Shown piece by piece: positions 36,760 through 48,170 of a stretch of DNA of 64,000 bases. The translations under genes were made by a program, and so were the position numbers. This stretch comes from Cordia subcordata. Its lineage: Eukaryota; Streptophyta; Magnoliopsida; Boraginales; Cordiaceae. The DNA lies in NCBI GenBank assembly GCA_028554755.1, contig JAPTOF010000003.1, positions 30,646,001 through 30,710,000 on the forward strand. The letters run 5' to 3'. The notes beneath the pieces were generated by a model, which saw only the letters and a program-made list of their open reading frames with translations, did not search any database and had not been told where the DNA came from. Within the stretch, counting starts at the first letter, position 1; each line of letters begins with the position of its first letter.

Positions 36760-37866
36760 TTAACAACACAAGGGGCAAACAATTATCCCATTTTCATTAC
36801 AGTTGGGGCACCTGATTGATTCTCGATCATCCTCAGAGAACATTTTTCTGCTACCATTGCAGTTAAAGCACATTATAAACCTTATCCCATTGCATGATTC
36901 ACAATGGCCACGAGAGTGATCAATTGGGATGCCTTCAAACAGTGGCCTAAACTTGCCTTGCTCATGCAATGCCAATACCTCCTCAGCACCACCAATGTAC
37001 CTTCCCTTAATAAACAGCCTCGGAGGCATAACTTTGCCCCCCAAAATCTTCCATAAGTCCTCTTTATACTCTGAATGCATCGATACATCCCGCTCGAAGA
37101 ATAAAATCCGAAAATTCTCTAACAAGAATCGAATACTTTGGCAGTTTTCGAAGGTCTTTCGTATCCCTCTAAGGCCTGTGGTGTACAGAATCACAGCTTC
37201 ACTGCCCCCTGGTGGACACTTCTCTTCGAAATCCAGCAATGGATTAATACATTCCTCAAGTTTACGCGCTTTTATTGGTGGCTCATCTTCAATTGCTAGG
37301 CTAATCTTGTCCTGATCAAGTCCAGCTGGCCTCTCAGTCCCTTGGGCTTTTTTAACTTCCATAACTGCTTGCTCAAACACTGCAAGAAGGTTAGGATCGA
37401 AAAGGGTCCTCGAGTCCATATCCGGTGGCCTGAAGCATGATACATCAATCTCTGATAAAGGGGTGGCTTGACAATCACCTCTTTCAAGTTCTCTAACTTC
37501 CAGGGCCTCAAATTCAATCTTTGGCTCCAAATTTTCTTTCAAGACACCCGGAAGTTTCGATTCTTTTTCGGGCCTAATGTTCTCTTTATCATCAAGGCAA
37601 CCATCAGAATCCATTTCTTGATCTTCCAAATCCTTCATTAGCTCAGAAACATCGATAGTCTCTGGTTGTTGTTCTTGTACAACCTTTTTAGGCTCTTCTT
37701 TAAGGGAGGCCAAAAGGGTGTGAGCTTTGGGGTTAGATTTCTGAGGTGGGGTGTAAAAATACCCATCTGATGCATTGACTTGGAGAATCTTTTCCGGCTT
37801 CAGATATCCTATTGCCTTAACTGTCTTCAGATTCTTTAGTATCTTTCCTTTCAACATGCCCTTCAT
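36760..37866 (-). CDS. Plant glutaredoxin-like protein with C-terminal Cys-rich zinc-type domain
   Basis: Single exon, 368 residues. An acidic, probably disordered N-terminal half is followed by a glutaredoxin fold at about 220-305 (EAVILYTTGLRGIRKTFENC, then MPPRLFIKGRYIGGAEEV with the cis-Pro and GG glutathione-binding elements). A C-terminal domain has four CxxC pairs at about C322/C325, C333/C336, C353/C356 and C364/C367, plus a final Cys. This is the At5g39865/At1g64500/At3g28850 type. The usual redox CxxC after the first strand is replaced by TGLRGIRK, which is normal in this subfamily, so disulfide reductase activity is doubtful. The frame stays open 47 codons upstream to 38007; I chose the internal Met (MKGMLKGKILKNLK) because it matches the family's start and what precedes it looks like leader. 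Confidence 0.87.
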   Translation of the reverse strand: MKGMLKGKILKNLKTVKAIGYLKPEKILQVNASDGYFYTPPQKSNPKAHTLLASLKEEPKKVVQEQQPETIDVSELMKDLEDQEMDSDGCLDDKENIRPEKESKLPGVLKENLEPKIEFEALEVRELERGDCQATPLSEIDVSCFRPPDMDSRTLFDPNLLAVFEQAVMEVKKAQGTERPAGLDQDKISLAIEDEPPIKARKLEECINPLLDFEEKCPPGGSEAVILYTTGLRGIRKTFENCQSIRFLLENFRILFFERDVSMHSEYKEDLWKILGGKVMPPRLFIKGRYIGGAEEVLALHEQGKFRPLFEGIPIDHSRGHCESCNGIRFIMCFNCNGSRKMFSEDDRESIRCPNCNENGIIVCPLCC

Positions 37867-39066
37867 TTTCTTCCCTTGTCTGAACTGCAGTGCCCAAAAA
37901 GAAAAGGAAAAGAAAAATCTAACTTGGATATGCAAGATTTGCAGCTGCAGGATAGAGAGTTTGATTGAATGAGAAGGGTACGAAAGGGATGGAGATTGGA
38001 AAGCCAATGATTTTTTGGGCTTAATTTTTTATTCTCGTCTTCTTTTTAGTCGTTGCAGTCTTAGAGAGAGAGGAAGGTAAAGCCTAACGGCTAGAAAGAA
38101 ATTTTTGGCATTTTAAAACTTTAAAATGATTTGGTGGGAGCAGGTCCACTGTTAGCTAGCTGAAGCAGGTGAAAAGAAAATCTGAAAAGACCATGTCAAG
38201 TGTTTGGCTATGTTTATTATTCAATCAAACTTGTTTCCAAGTAAAAAATAAAAATAAAAATCACATAATAAGCTCTGTTTATAAGCAAATACTAGTAACT
38301 TATAAGTAATAACTATAATTTGACCGGAAAAAATAAGTTCTAACTAGAAGGTAAAAAGACAACACTCCTTACTCCAACACTCTTACTTTTTCTCTACCTG
38401 TTTTATAAACAATTAAATTTGACCAAATAAAAAAAATTTCTATTTTAAGTCCAACATTTATTAATAAAAAATATTTTAAATCATTTTTAACAAATAATAT
38501 TAGTTATAAGTACTTACTTATCAAACAAGTCAATAACTTATATTCACTTAAAACATATTTATATAATATTCCAGGTGGTAACGGTCAGAATATACCCACA
38601 AGCTCTCCTTTCTCCTTTACTTGAGTGACCATTACTATTACTTCTCCGCTTCATAGGATTAATATTTTGTCTACTAGTGTGGTCCTCCAGCTCTCCCAAA
38701 TGCACCCTACTCAACCTCTCCACAGACTATTTTATGTTCGCCACAAAAATTGTTGAACTAGTGTTATTGCTAAGTGGTCGTGTATACCTAAAAAGTGATT
38801 AAAAAGGGGAAAAAAAAAAGAAATATATAATAGCACTTTGAAATTTCAACATAAAGCTGGCCTGGTCAGTCAAACAGTAGAAACCTTCAAGCATAAGCTA
38901 ATTCAAAAACAAAATTAAGCGAGCTAAACTCTCTCAAGCATATTATTACATTTACTAATAATCTTATTTCCCTATAGTAGTAGATGCGATTGCAGAGGAT
39001 GCTGCAGTCTCAACCAGACCTAGAAAGCAATCGCCACTCGCCTTCAATTCCTATTCATTGCTTCAC
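37867..39066. other. Promoter of the glutaredoxin-like gene and 3' flank of the DnaJ gene
   Basis: No gene is supported. A loosely inverted-repeat stretch at about 38265-38545 may be a degraded MITE: TTTATAAGCAAATACTAGTA-type sequence on the left, similar to the reverse complement of its right end. No target duplication could be fixed. 38940-39066 is probably the DnaJ 3' UTR. Confidence 0.45.
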
Positions 39067-41564
39067 TCATTGCTGCGCACATTGGACCCTCTGTGCACCA
39101 CCATGCATATCCTCATCTGAATCATAAGCTTCTTGGGCCTGTTGTTGCTTCCTACGCATTTCCTCCTCAATGTTAACGTCGTGAAGAGTAGTCTCCTCGC
39201 ATTCATCCAACTCCATGTCACTGATATCTCTTGCATTCCTTGCAGGCAAGACTTCCTCGAGAGTCTTGCACTGGTCAGGGGTTAGGGAATCTGGGAAATC
39301 AACACTGAAGTGGATGTACAGTTTCCCCCTCATGAATGGCCTCTGGTATATTGGCATTCCTTCATCATTTATTGCCTTGAATTGATCTGTAGAAGCAGTC
39401 AAATAGTAGGGAACAGATGTCAGTTAGACCACTGGAAGGATATATTATGTTCCACTGGAAACAGAGTCATAGAAACACTTCATCAAATAAGCTCCGCAAT
39501 GGTTCAGGTAAATCAAGGAGACACTACAGCTATTAAAATGCATACCAGGTTTGACAACCTCCCCAGGTTGAGACTTGATAAGAAGCTGCCTGTTATCGAG
39601 GTGAGTCAGGATAAATTGGAATCCACAAAGGGCCTCAGTCAAGCTTAAGGTGTGTTCAACAAAAAGGTCATCGCCCTTGCGCTTAAACTTTGGGTGCTCC
39701 TTCTGTTGTAACACAAAGACTATGTCCCCTGTGACAGTATCAGGCTGCAAAATGCAAATTGTGAATAAGTAGCAAAAAGAAGAACAGTATACTCAACCAC
39801 AACTCAACAAGAATAACTTACTGCTTCGTCAGCCTCGCCAGGAAAGGTTATCTTTTGCCCATGTTGCATACCCTTCTCCACAATGACTTCCAACACCTTC
39901 TTGTCCTGCATAACCTTCTCACCCTTACACTGCGGACAACGATCCCTATCGTTAATGGCTTCACCAGTACCTTTACACTCATTGCAAGGATGCTGCATTT
40001 GCTGAATCATAGATGGACCGAGGTGTCTAATGGACACTTTCATACCAGAACCTTGGCAGCCAGGACATTTCATAGACGCACCTGACTTGGACCCTTTCCT
40101 ACAAGTTGCGAGAAGAACTCATGTCAGGGGAACAGGGAGACAACAACCTAAGCCCCTCTAGGTTTCCCACCTCAACCCCAAAAAAAGGGAAAAAACAAAA
40201 CCACCGAGTATGTCATGAAGAATAAGAACATACACTCACCCCTTGCACTTGGAGCACAGCACATTGCGGGATAGAGAGAGTTTCTTGGATGTCCCATTGT
40301 AGAGATCTTCCAAAGAAACCTTCAGCGGATGAATAACATCTTCCCCCCTTCTTTGCCTTCGGCCTCTGCTGCTCCCGCCTAGGTAAAGAAATATGAAATA
40401 AACCATATTTATCACATGTTTAAATATTTCAAAAGCCCAACAATTTTGACTTCAAGAAATCTAAAACACATACCACCAAATGGACTACCACCAAAAAATG
40501 ACTGGAAGATGTCAAATGGATCATGGGCACCTCCTCCACCCAATCCTTCCTTCAAACCATCCTCACCATACTCATCATAGATTTCACGCTGCTCTGGGTC
40601 GCTCAGAACTTCATAGGCATGGGAGATTTCTTTAAACTGAAAGTTAAAGAACCCAGCAATTTTCAGAGTACATAAAAAAACCCAAATTATTCGTATAAGT
40701 TAAAGAGATTTGCAGCTAAAGAGCACAACCTCAATGATGAACAAAGCGAATTATATCAACAATAAACCCAACAAGAAGCAAAATAGTTTGAGTGGAATTG
40801 GACGGTTTATAAAAAATGAGGTCATATAATGATACCTCAAAGAGAAATGAAACTGACAAACAGGTGTAGCAGCATACACAATTTTATGTGATCCATGTTT
40901 GAGTAACTTGTAATCATCCCAACAAGAAATTTGTAGTATGATGAGATAACATAAATTCAAACATTCATACATTTGAGAGCATATTAACATACAAAACAAA
41001 CTTCTTATACTTGATCAAAGCAACTTCTGCCTTGGCCATGACTCATAGGTTGAATCATTAACAAAATCTTCCGAATTGTATTTTGTACTAAGCTGACAGT
41101 ATACTGAACTCAAACTCAAGAACATTAAAATAATATATGTTAATTAACTAACCCATCGAGCTGAGGCACAAATTGCATCCAGCTATTCAATTAAATGCCG
41201 AGCAACTAAGCTTTCATGTGACACGCATATAGACAGACACATAGCTCACTCACTATTTACTTTTAAACTTAGAAAATCAAATTTATTCAAAAGTTACAAT
41301 TTTGATTTTTTTTTTTAAAGAACAGATTACATTGAACTAGATAAAATAATAAATAATCATGAAAAAATTCAATAGAAAATGATCGAAATAAATTATGAAT
41401 GAAAAATATACCTTTTCTGGATCACCACCTTTATCAGGATGGTTTTTGATGGCGGCTTTACGATATGCCTTCTTGATATCGTCCGGCGACGCGTTCTTCT
41501 GCACACCTAACAATTCATAGTACTTGGTGTTGTCGCTGCTTCTTCTCGGCCTTCTCCCAAACAT
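39067..41564 (-). CDS. Type I DnaJ/Hsp40 co-chaperone, ANJ1-like, with farnesylation motif
   Basis: Six exons on the minus strand, in order: 41564-41412, 40636-40474, 40378-40240, 40098-39822, 39744-39546 and 39386-39067; 416 residues, all phases consistent. It stimulates Hsp70 ATPase in the cytosol and at membranes. The J domain is at residues 12-75, with HPD at 42-44 (KNHPDKGG). A Gly/Phe-rich linker follows (GGSPFGG). The zinc-binding region has four Cys motifs ([30 protein letters not shown]; the last lacks the final Gly, as in plant ANJ1). Then come the substrate-binding C-terminal domains and an acidic tail. It ends CAQQ, a CaaX box that plant ANJ1-type proteins use for farnesylation. 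Length equals the family norm (about 418). The 5' leader contains a (GATC)n run at 41624-41642. Confidence 0.93.
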
Positions 41565-44500
41565 CTTCGAATTTTAATCTTTTCTACATGGGGAGAAGAA
41601 AATAGCAAAATTATCAAACCCTAGATCGATCGATCGATCGATGGATCAATTACCAATTAACAGATGCAAAAAACTCAATACATAAATGTTGAATCCGTAG
41701 ACCGATAGATAGAGAAATTGACCTAGAGAGAGAAAGCACGCTGCAGAGAGAACGACAAGAGGGTTTGAGTAATAAAGCAAGCGGTGCTTATATTTTAGAA
41801 TCTTGGACGGTGGGGATTTGTAGTTGGCGATAAATAGCGATACTGATTTCACGAATTTTCAAGTCACTTTCCTATTTCTTATGGGCGTGAAATTTTGTGT
41901 AATAATTTAATTCCACAAAATCCTAGACAAGGAAATAAAATAGAACTCCTAACACAACAAATTTTTACAAGGAATACATTTTGTATAATAAATTAAATCC
42001 ACAAAATCCTAAACAAGGAAATAAAATAGAACTCCTGACACAACAAATTTTTACAAGAAATATGATGTATTTACACCGTCATTACATTTAAAAAGTATAT
42101 AAAATTATATGACTTTTAGATTTAAGATTTCAAGTAAATATATATCAATCACAGCAATAGCCATAAGTCACTTACTTCTTTAACCACATTTAAAGATATA
42201 TTTTGTGTTATTATTACTTTCTTTTTTAGTGTAAAAAGTTTTGTGTTATTATTATTATTACTATTATTATTATTATGATGATAATGCTAAAAAGTAGTGT
42301 TATTAATACGATAATGATGATAATGCACAGTGGAATATAAAAGCATATTTTATATACTTTGTTTTGAGAACAAGAAGAAAAGAGATGGTTGAACCATCGC
42401 TCACCTTATAGTATAAGGTATGATTATTATAAATAAGTCGAACTTTGTTACAACACCCTTACTATGTGCGAGGGTAACCTCAAAACTTAGAAATGCATTT
42501 GTTGTTTTCACCAGCACACTTGAACTTTACAATGCTTGGAGCTTTTATCAAATTTTGACTTATAATTTGAGCAACAAGAAGCAGCTTTATCTCAGAAAAG
42601 AAAAAACACAACGTTTGTGTCTCATTCCCTTGGGCAAATGCTTTCTCCTACACTGGTAAAACGACATATATTGTCACCACTTGCAACCTCACACTGATAC
42701 AACATGCTGTGCTTGTCCATGATCATCTTTAAGTTTCCTCAGAACAGCAACTTCCCAGAACTGGGAGTCTAGGGACTAATCCAATCCCCATGCTGAGCGT
42801 TTGTCTCAATTTCAGCTGCTGCTTCGATTTTTCCAGCCTATAAGGATTCATAAAATGCAGACCCATTAGAAAGGAAAAGAACAGTAACCAGAGCACAAAG
42901 AAATGACTATGCAAAACTGAGTTAGCGACGGCTGGTTGTTGATTTGGACAAATGTACAAACTGCATAATGTTCAAAATTCAGCATCTAGTTAGTTGAGAA
43001 AAACAACATTTAGCTTTTTAAAGCAAAGAATCTCTCACCTCTTCGGTCCAATTAAAAACGGAGGCACTCCTTATAGATGACAGCACCATGGCCTCTTGCT
43101 CTAGGTGCATCATCTATAAAACCACCTCCTCTGATACACGCTATAAATACAAAAGGAGAAAGAAAAAGATTAAGAGAGTCTAAGAATCTTTATCTAACAA
43201 AAAGAAGAGAGCATCAATTGCCTGTTATACTATCAACAAAAGAAATAATCAATCGCCTATTACAATAGACAAAATTCTGACTTGAAAAGGGGAAAGAGCA
43301 TGGACCAGGGGGTGGTGTCAGCTATTTAGAATAAGAGGGCTAGCAGTCAGTAGTTGGGAGGTCTATATGTTGACCATTGGGACTACTAGAGTTGAGCAAT
43401 TTTCTTCCTCACCAGGACAGTCGTTCATGGAAAGCTGCATATTTGGATTGTTACTCATTTTCTTCCATTCATTTCCCACATGAAAGAAAACCTCAAATGG
43501 AACTTCAAAAGGACCGGAGAGAAGGTGTCCAGCCAGTCAGATGACAATGTCTGAAACTTCAGTGACACTATACAAAGTTCAGGTGGACTCCATGATATTT
43601 TTCTCATGATTGCAATGTGTAATCCATGAGTTGACTAAACCAAAGAAATCAATAATTAAGCAATAGTAGCAGTGCGAAGCAAAATCTAAGGACTCACTGG
43701 TTTCTGTCGATTTAACGTGTGTGAAAAGATATCGGGTCTGCTGAACTTGAAAATCGAGTGAAGCAGCTAGCAGAAAAAGACAAAAAGGATGTTAACAAGT
43801 ATAGCCATACAACATGAACACAGTGCCTAAGATTGAAGTGAAAGACTATTCAAAAAATAATATCTAGCTTCTAATCATCTGATGCCTTGATATCTCATCT
43901 CCAAAAACTTCTAATATAAGTGATAATATTTCTGAATATAAGAACTAAAAAACAGTGAAAAGGATACCCCAAGTACCATAGGTCCCAGTCTTTTTACACG
44001 CCAGTAGAATGAGAGCATCAACTACCATAGTATAAAATCAATTGCATTTTCATGCAGAACAGAATTCACAAGGAATTGCTTTTGGAAGTGCAAGAAATAG
44101 TCTACCCACTCATAATGAGATAGATACAATTAAAGCAGCTGAAATTGCAGCTTCCCAAGCCAATCTATTAAGTCTAATATTTTGAAAGCTATCTGCCAAA
44201 ATGAGAAGATTTTGCTTGCGACCAGTTTAGACTGCAAATCTGATACAGCCATCTGACAGAACAATAGAATCAAAGAGCATAAGATGGCAACCCTATTAAA
44301 GACTTCATTGGTAGATGAACAACAAAATAGATTTGATTTGAACTCTGATACCAGTAGACCCACTAACATGATCTGTCTCAAAAACCTGATGCATATTCTC
44401 ATTATCTAGCTAATGACTCCAGCTGTTTGAGGAGAGGGATTCGAAGACTTGAGCTGAAGTGACATATGAACTTTAGAAATTAACATATGGATTTCATTTT

Positions 44501-44835
44501 TCCTGCAAAAATAAAAGATAACAGGAAGGAAATCTTACCAATATTCAAGTTAGAAATATTAAAGCAAGTGTAGCTTTGGCAGACTGGCAGAGAAATCAAA
44601 ATGGCAGGTAGTATCTCCAAGGATATCTGACAGGCTCCAAGGATTTTTGACTTGTATCGCTCTCAAAGTTCTTCCAATTTGTCATGTCTACAGCAACAAT
44701 GGAGTCTACCCCATGTCAAAAAGAATCTCCTTTTTTTAAGTAAAGCAAATTATACAATTAAACTAAGCCTCACAGCAGCACAACCAAGTTATATCCTACC
44801 TTGTAAACAAATTTACGTTCAGCATGCCAGTAAGC
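41565..44835. other. 3.3 kb between the DnaJ and PPR genes
   Basis: No protein gene is supported. 41565-41860 is the DnaJ leader and core promoter. Then come a tandem duplication at 41892-42063 and a (TTA)n-type run at 42243-42280. The remaining 2.4 kb is moderately AT-rich, non-repetitive DNA. Because both flanking genes are on the minus strand, part of 42600-44835 could be a long or spliced 3' UTR of the PPR gene. Short open frames here (e.g. 42729-42959 minus) show no domain. Confidence 0.5.
41892..42063. repeat. Tandem duplication, 86 bp unit, upstream of the DnaJ gene
   Basis: The block around 41915-41975 (starting ACAAAATCCTAGACAAGG) recurs at 42001-42061 with only about three changes. 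The period is 86 bp. High identity suggests a recent event. Confidence 0.85.
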
Positions 44836-47325
44836 TTAACCGTCCCTTTTAGGACGAAATTGAACCTTCCCGGCCTTTAAGATGCCGCCACGTAATGTTG
44901 TTATAGTACGGTCATCTGGCTGTATACCCCTTCTTGTCATATCATTCACTAAGGTTAAAGCCCTATCCACTTGGCCCTGCTTACAGTAACCAGATAAGAG
45001 GGCAGTATATGTCACGGTATCTGGTAATAAACCCATATCAATCATTTCATCAAAAAGGCAAATAGCATCCTCAAGGTTTTCTGATTTACAATGACTGTTG
45101 ATTAAAGCAGTGTAGCAAATAGCATCAGCTTTCAGCTCCATTTCTTTCATTTCCCGCCAAAAAGTTGAAGCATCCATCTGTGTACCTTCATTATTTCCTG
45201 CATCTGATTTGGTTTTAAGCCTTTTCAATTTTATTTTGGAATGGCCATCAAGAAGTACAGTGTAAGTGATAATATCAGGAAACACGCCCCTCTCTTTCAT
45301 TTCTTCAAAAAGAGCACAGGCTTCCTTCAAGCAATTCAACCTACAATAACCATTTATCATTATAGTGTAAGCAATTAAATCTGGTGTTAGCCCTCTCCAT
45401 ACCATAGTATCAAAAACCCAGCGGGCCTTCTTCATATTCCCAGCATTACAAAAGGCAGCTATAAGTTTTCCATACATCATCTTACAAGGCCTGTCACCCA
45501 AAGATAAAAATATCTCAAAAATCTTAAGAGCTGTATCACATTCACCTTCTGTGCAAAGGCTGCTTAGAAGTCTTAAACAAGAATTCCTTTTTATAAGAAG
45601 CCCTTGCTTGGACAGCTCATTGAAAAGTTTATAGGCTCTTCTTGTATTCTTTGATTCACAATACCCATTCACCATAGCAGAATAATTATCAAGAGTCTTT
45701 TCTTCTAAAGAGTTAAAAAATGTTTCAGCCTCTTCCACTTTTCCTCCCAAACATAAGCCTTCAATTATCATGTTGTGTGTAACACTGCTTGGCATCAGGC
45801 CTTGCCCCTTCATATGATTGAGAAGATTATGTGTCTCCTTAGCTAGGCCATTTTTAGAAAATCCAGCAACAAGCACATTATAAGTGACAATATCAGGTTT
45901 TATACCATCATCCTTCATTTCATCAAACAGTTCTATTGCATGAGAAAGTCTTCCGTGGAGGCAGTAACCATTCATCAAAGTGGTGTAGTGCACGACATCT
46001 GGAAGCAGCTTCTTAGCTTTCATCTCAGTAAGCAACTTCACAGCCTCTTCCAATTTCCCCAATTTGCATAGAGCATCAATAGCGATATTGTACGCAACCT
46101 CATCAAGAAAAATGCCCAACTTCCTGAAATTTTTAAACTGCTCTACCATCTCAGATGGCATGCCCATTTGGCACAAGCACTGGAGAACTGAGCTAACTAT
46201 CACACAATTAGTTTTGACCCCTTTTGATGTCATCTCATCATGGAAAGCCAAAGCTTTTATTATATTTCTAGTTTCACAATATGCCCGAATTATAGCCTCA
46301 TAGCAAAACACATCAGGTACAAGCCCATGCAGCTCCATGTCAAGCAAAATGGTCTCTGCCTCTTTCAATTTCTTTTCTTTAACAAACCCACGAATCACAG
46401 CAGTATAAGCATACAAATCAAAGGGAACATTAGCTCCCCTCCATGTTTGTAGCAGTTCAAAAGCTAATTCTGACCTCCCATGTAAGCAAAGCCCTTCCAG
46501 ATAGGTAGCATACGTAATAATATTTGGCGTTACACACGCATTCTCCATCTCCCGAAACACATTAAAAGCTTCCTCCAGACTACCCTTCTTACAGTAGGCT
46601 TTCATTGCAATCCCATAAGTATAAACATTTGGATCCAATCCAAGCCTCGTCAATTGCTTATAAAAAGCCACGGCCATGTCAACCTTCCCACACTCAACCA
46701 ACCTATTCATCAAATAATTACACGACAATAAGCCCGGTCCAAAACCTCGCCTTTTGGTCTTGAATAAAGTATCAACAGCCTGATCAAACATGCCCTCACT
46801 TACATAAGCCTTGACCAATGCATCCAAAGCTCGAGCCAACGAATTCGGCCCCTCTGCATTCAAAACCTCCACCAATGCCTCAAACAAGTCGGATATTCCA
46901 AACCCCAAATGATCCTTCTTTGACTTTATAACCTCCAAAAGTATAGAATCCAACTTCCTACCCATCCCCCAAAAGCATAGTATCCTAATAATAGCCATAT
47001 ATGTCTCAACATTGTGTTTAAACCCATGTTTCGCTATTTCCCTAAAGAATGATAACGCAAAAAGGGGTTCTTTCCTCAAATTATTGAGAATTTCAATGAC
47101 CCCATATGAATTTAGCCCACTAATGTTACAGTTTTTAATATTAACAGTATCATCATTATTTACGCTAGAACTGGTGCTGAGGGTCCTAACACTTTCCTCA
47201 TCGGAACTTGAATCTGAAAAGTATGGGCTGAAATGAGCAAGTGCTGAAACTGAATTGAAGCGTGTAAACTGATTGATCTTGAAGAGTGTTCTTTGAGAAA
47301 CCGACCTGATTGTTGACACCCACAT
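44836..47325 (-). CDS. P-class pentatricopeptide repeat (PPR) protein, probably mitochondrial
   Basis: Intronless, 829 residues. P-class PPR proteins bind organelle RNA and act in its processing, stability or translation. Residues 1-35 (MWVSTIRSVSQRTLFKINQF) are rich in Arg, Ser and hydrophobics and lack acids, as in mitochondrial presequences. From about residue 190 to the end, 35-residue repeats follow one another, e.g. NVYTYGIAMKAYCKKGSLEE, NIITYATYLEGLCLHGR, DIVTYNVLVAGFSKNG, DLIAYTIMINGYCRLNCL and DTVTYTALLSGYCKQG, with TY at helix starts and GYCK/GLC at turns. No E, DYW or SMR domain is present. One repeat near residue 710 carries a charged insertion (KIKLKRLKTKSDAGNNEG). Overall order resembles Arabidopsis At2g26790. 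The RNA target cannot be read here. Confidence 0.92.
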   Translation of the reverse strand: MWVSTIRSVSQRTLFKINQFTRFNSVSALAHFSPYFSDSSSDEESVRTLSTSSSVNNDDTVNIKNCNISGLNSYGVIEILNNLRKEPLFALSFFREIAKHGFKHNVETYMAIIRILCFWGMGRKLDSILLEVIKSKKDHLGFGISDLFEALVEVLNAEGPNSLARALDALVKAYVSEGMFDQAVDTLFKTKRRGFGPGLLSCNYLMNRLVECGKVDMAVAFYKQLTRLGLDPNVYTYGIAMKAYCKKGSLEEAFNVFREMENACVTPNIITYATYLEGLCLHGRSELAFELLQTWRGANVPFDLYAYTAVIRGFVKEKKLKEAETILLDMELHGLVPDVFCYEAIIRAYCETRNIIKALAFHDEMTSKGVKTNCVIVSSVLQCLCQMGMPSEMVEQFKNFRKLGIFLDEVAYNIAIDALCKLGKLEEAVKLLTEMKAKKLLPDVVHYTTLMNGYCLHGRLSHAIELFDEMKDDGIKPDIVTYNVLVAGFSKNGLAKETHNLLNHMKGQGLMPSSVTHNMIIEGLCLGGKVEEAETFFNSLEEKTLDNYSAMVNGYCESKNTRRAYKLFNELSKQGLLIKRNSCLRLLSSLCTEGECDTALKIFEIFLSLGDRPCKMMYGKLIAAFCNAGNMKKARWVFDTMVWRGLTPDLIAYTIMINGYCRLNCLKEACALFEEMKERGVFPDIITYTVLLDGHSKIKLKRLKTKSDAGNNEGTQMDASTFWREMKEMELKADAICYTALINSHCKSENLEDAICLFDEMIDMGLLPDTVTYTALLSGYCKQGQVDRALTLVNDMTRRGIQPDDRTITTLRGGILKAGKVQFRPKRDG

Positions 47326-47335
47326 GGATATTTAC

Positions 47336-47735
47336 ACACATCTGACCCAAAAATGGGATCTTTTTTAGCTTTCCCCACTATTTGATGTGTGAGAGATTGA
47401 CCTTCGTACTTTAAAACGCAGCAAGGTTTTTGCAAGTGTTGAAGTGGCTGTTACCTTAAACCCTGCAAGAGTTTTTCAATAAAAATAAATTTAAAAATTG
47501 CACCCTTTTTTTTCCTAATTGCATTTGCAACATCAAATTTGACCGACATGGATGTTTAATATCTTACCCAAAAATTGAAGCTTTTGTTTTGCTTTTCCCA
47601 ATAGAGGGAGATATATAGTGAAGATGGACGAACTTTTGACCATTAGGAGGGTTTTGGCAAACTGCTGAAGGCTGAAGAGGTTGTTGTCTTAAACCCTGCA
47701 AGAGTTTTTCAATTAAATAAATTTTTTAAGTTTGT
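47336..47735. repeat. Imperfect tandem duplication in the PPR gene leader (period about 233 bp)
   Basis: The block CTTAAACCCTGCAAGAGTTT occurs at about 47455 and again at about 47688, each followed by TTCAAT and A-rich sequence. Each is preceded about 115 bp earlier by an ACCCAAAAAT..G block and a CTTTTCCC/CTTTCCCC block. The pair lies just before the PPR start codon. Confidence 0.65.
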
Positions 47736-48170
47736 AACTTTTTTTCTTTTCTCAGAGAAAATTCCGCTGGCTTGAAATGATTTTTTTTTTCTTTTTGAGT
47801 CAAGGTTTGAAATGATTTTTTATTTTTCTTTGGGACCAAGTCATCCTGTTTAACTCTAATGTTAATATCAACTTTCTAAATAACAAAACGCGATGTTTTC
47901 CCAACATAATTTATCAATAATAGGTGTCTACAAATAATTTTAATTTTCAATTTGTTTTAATAAAAATTTAAATAAAAGTATACAATAAATGATAATTATA
48001 TTTAACTATTTTCTATTTTATATTACAAATGTTTGATATATAAAATACTCCTCGTGAATGTAGGTGTCGATGTCATCACTAATGCGTATGCATAACGGTA
48101 AAGCTGCTAGGCTCTTTAAACTCTTAATTTACCTTATTTTACCTAAAATGTTCTATATTCTTAAAATTTT

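Noticed and set aside
37867..38007. Longer N-terminus for the glutaredoxin-like protein
   Set aside because: The extra 47 residues (MAFQSPSLSY..) look like translated leader, and the family begins at MKGMLKGK; kept only as an alternative.
44335..44360. GGTATCAGAG on the minus strand resembling a Copia primer binding site
   Set aside because: No LTR ends, polypurine tract or pol remnant nearby; a chance match.
42420..44835. Possible small gene between DnaJ and PPR
   Set aside because: Open frames are short with no conserved motif, and no phase-consistent exon chain could be built; more likely UTR or spacer.
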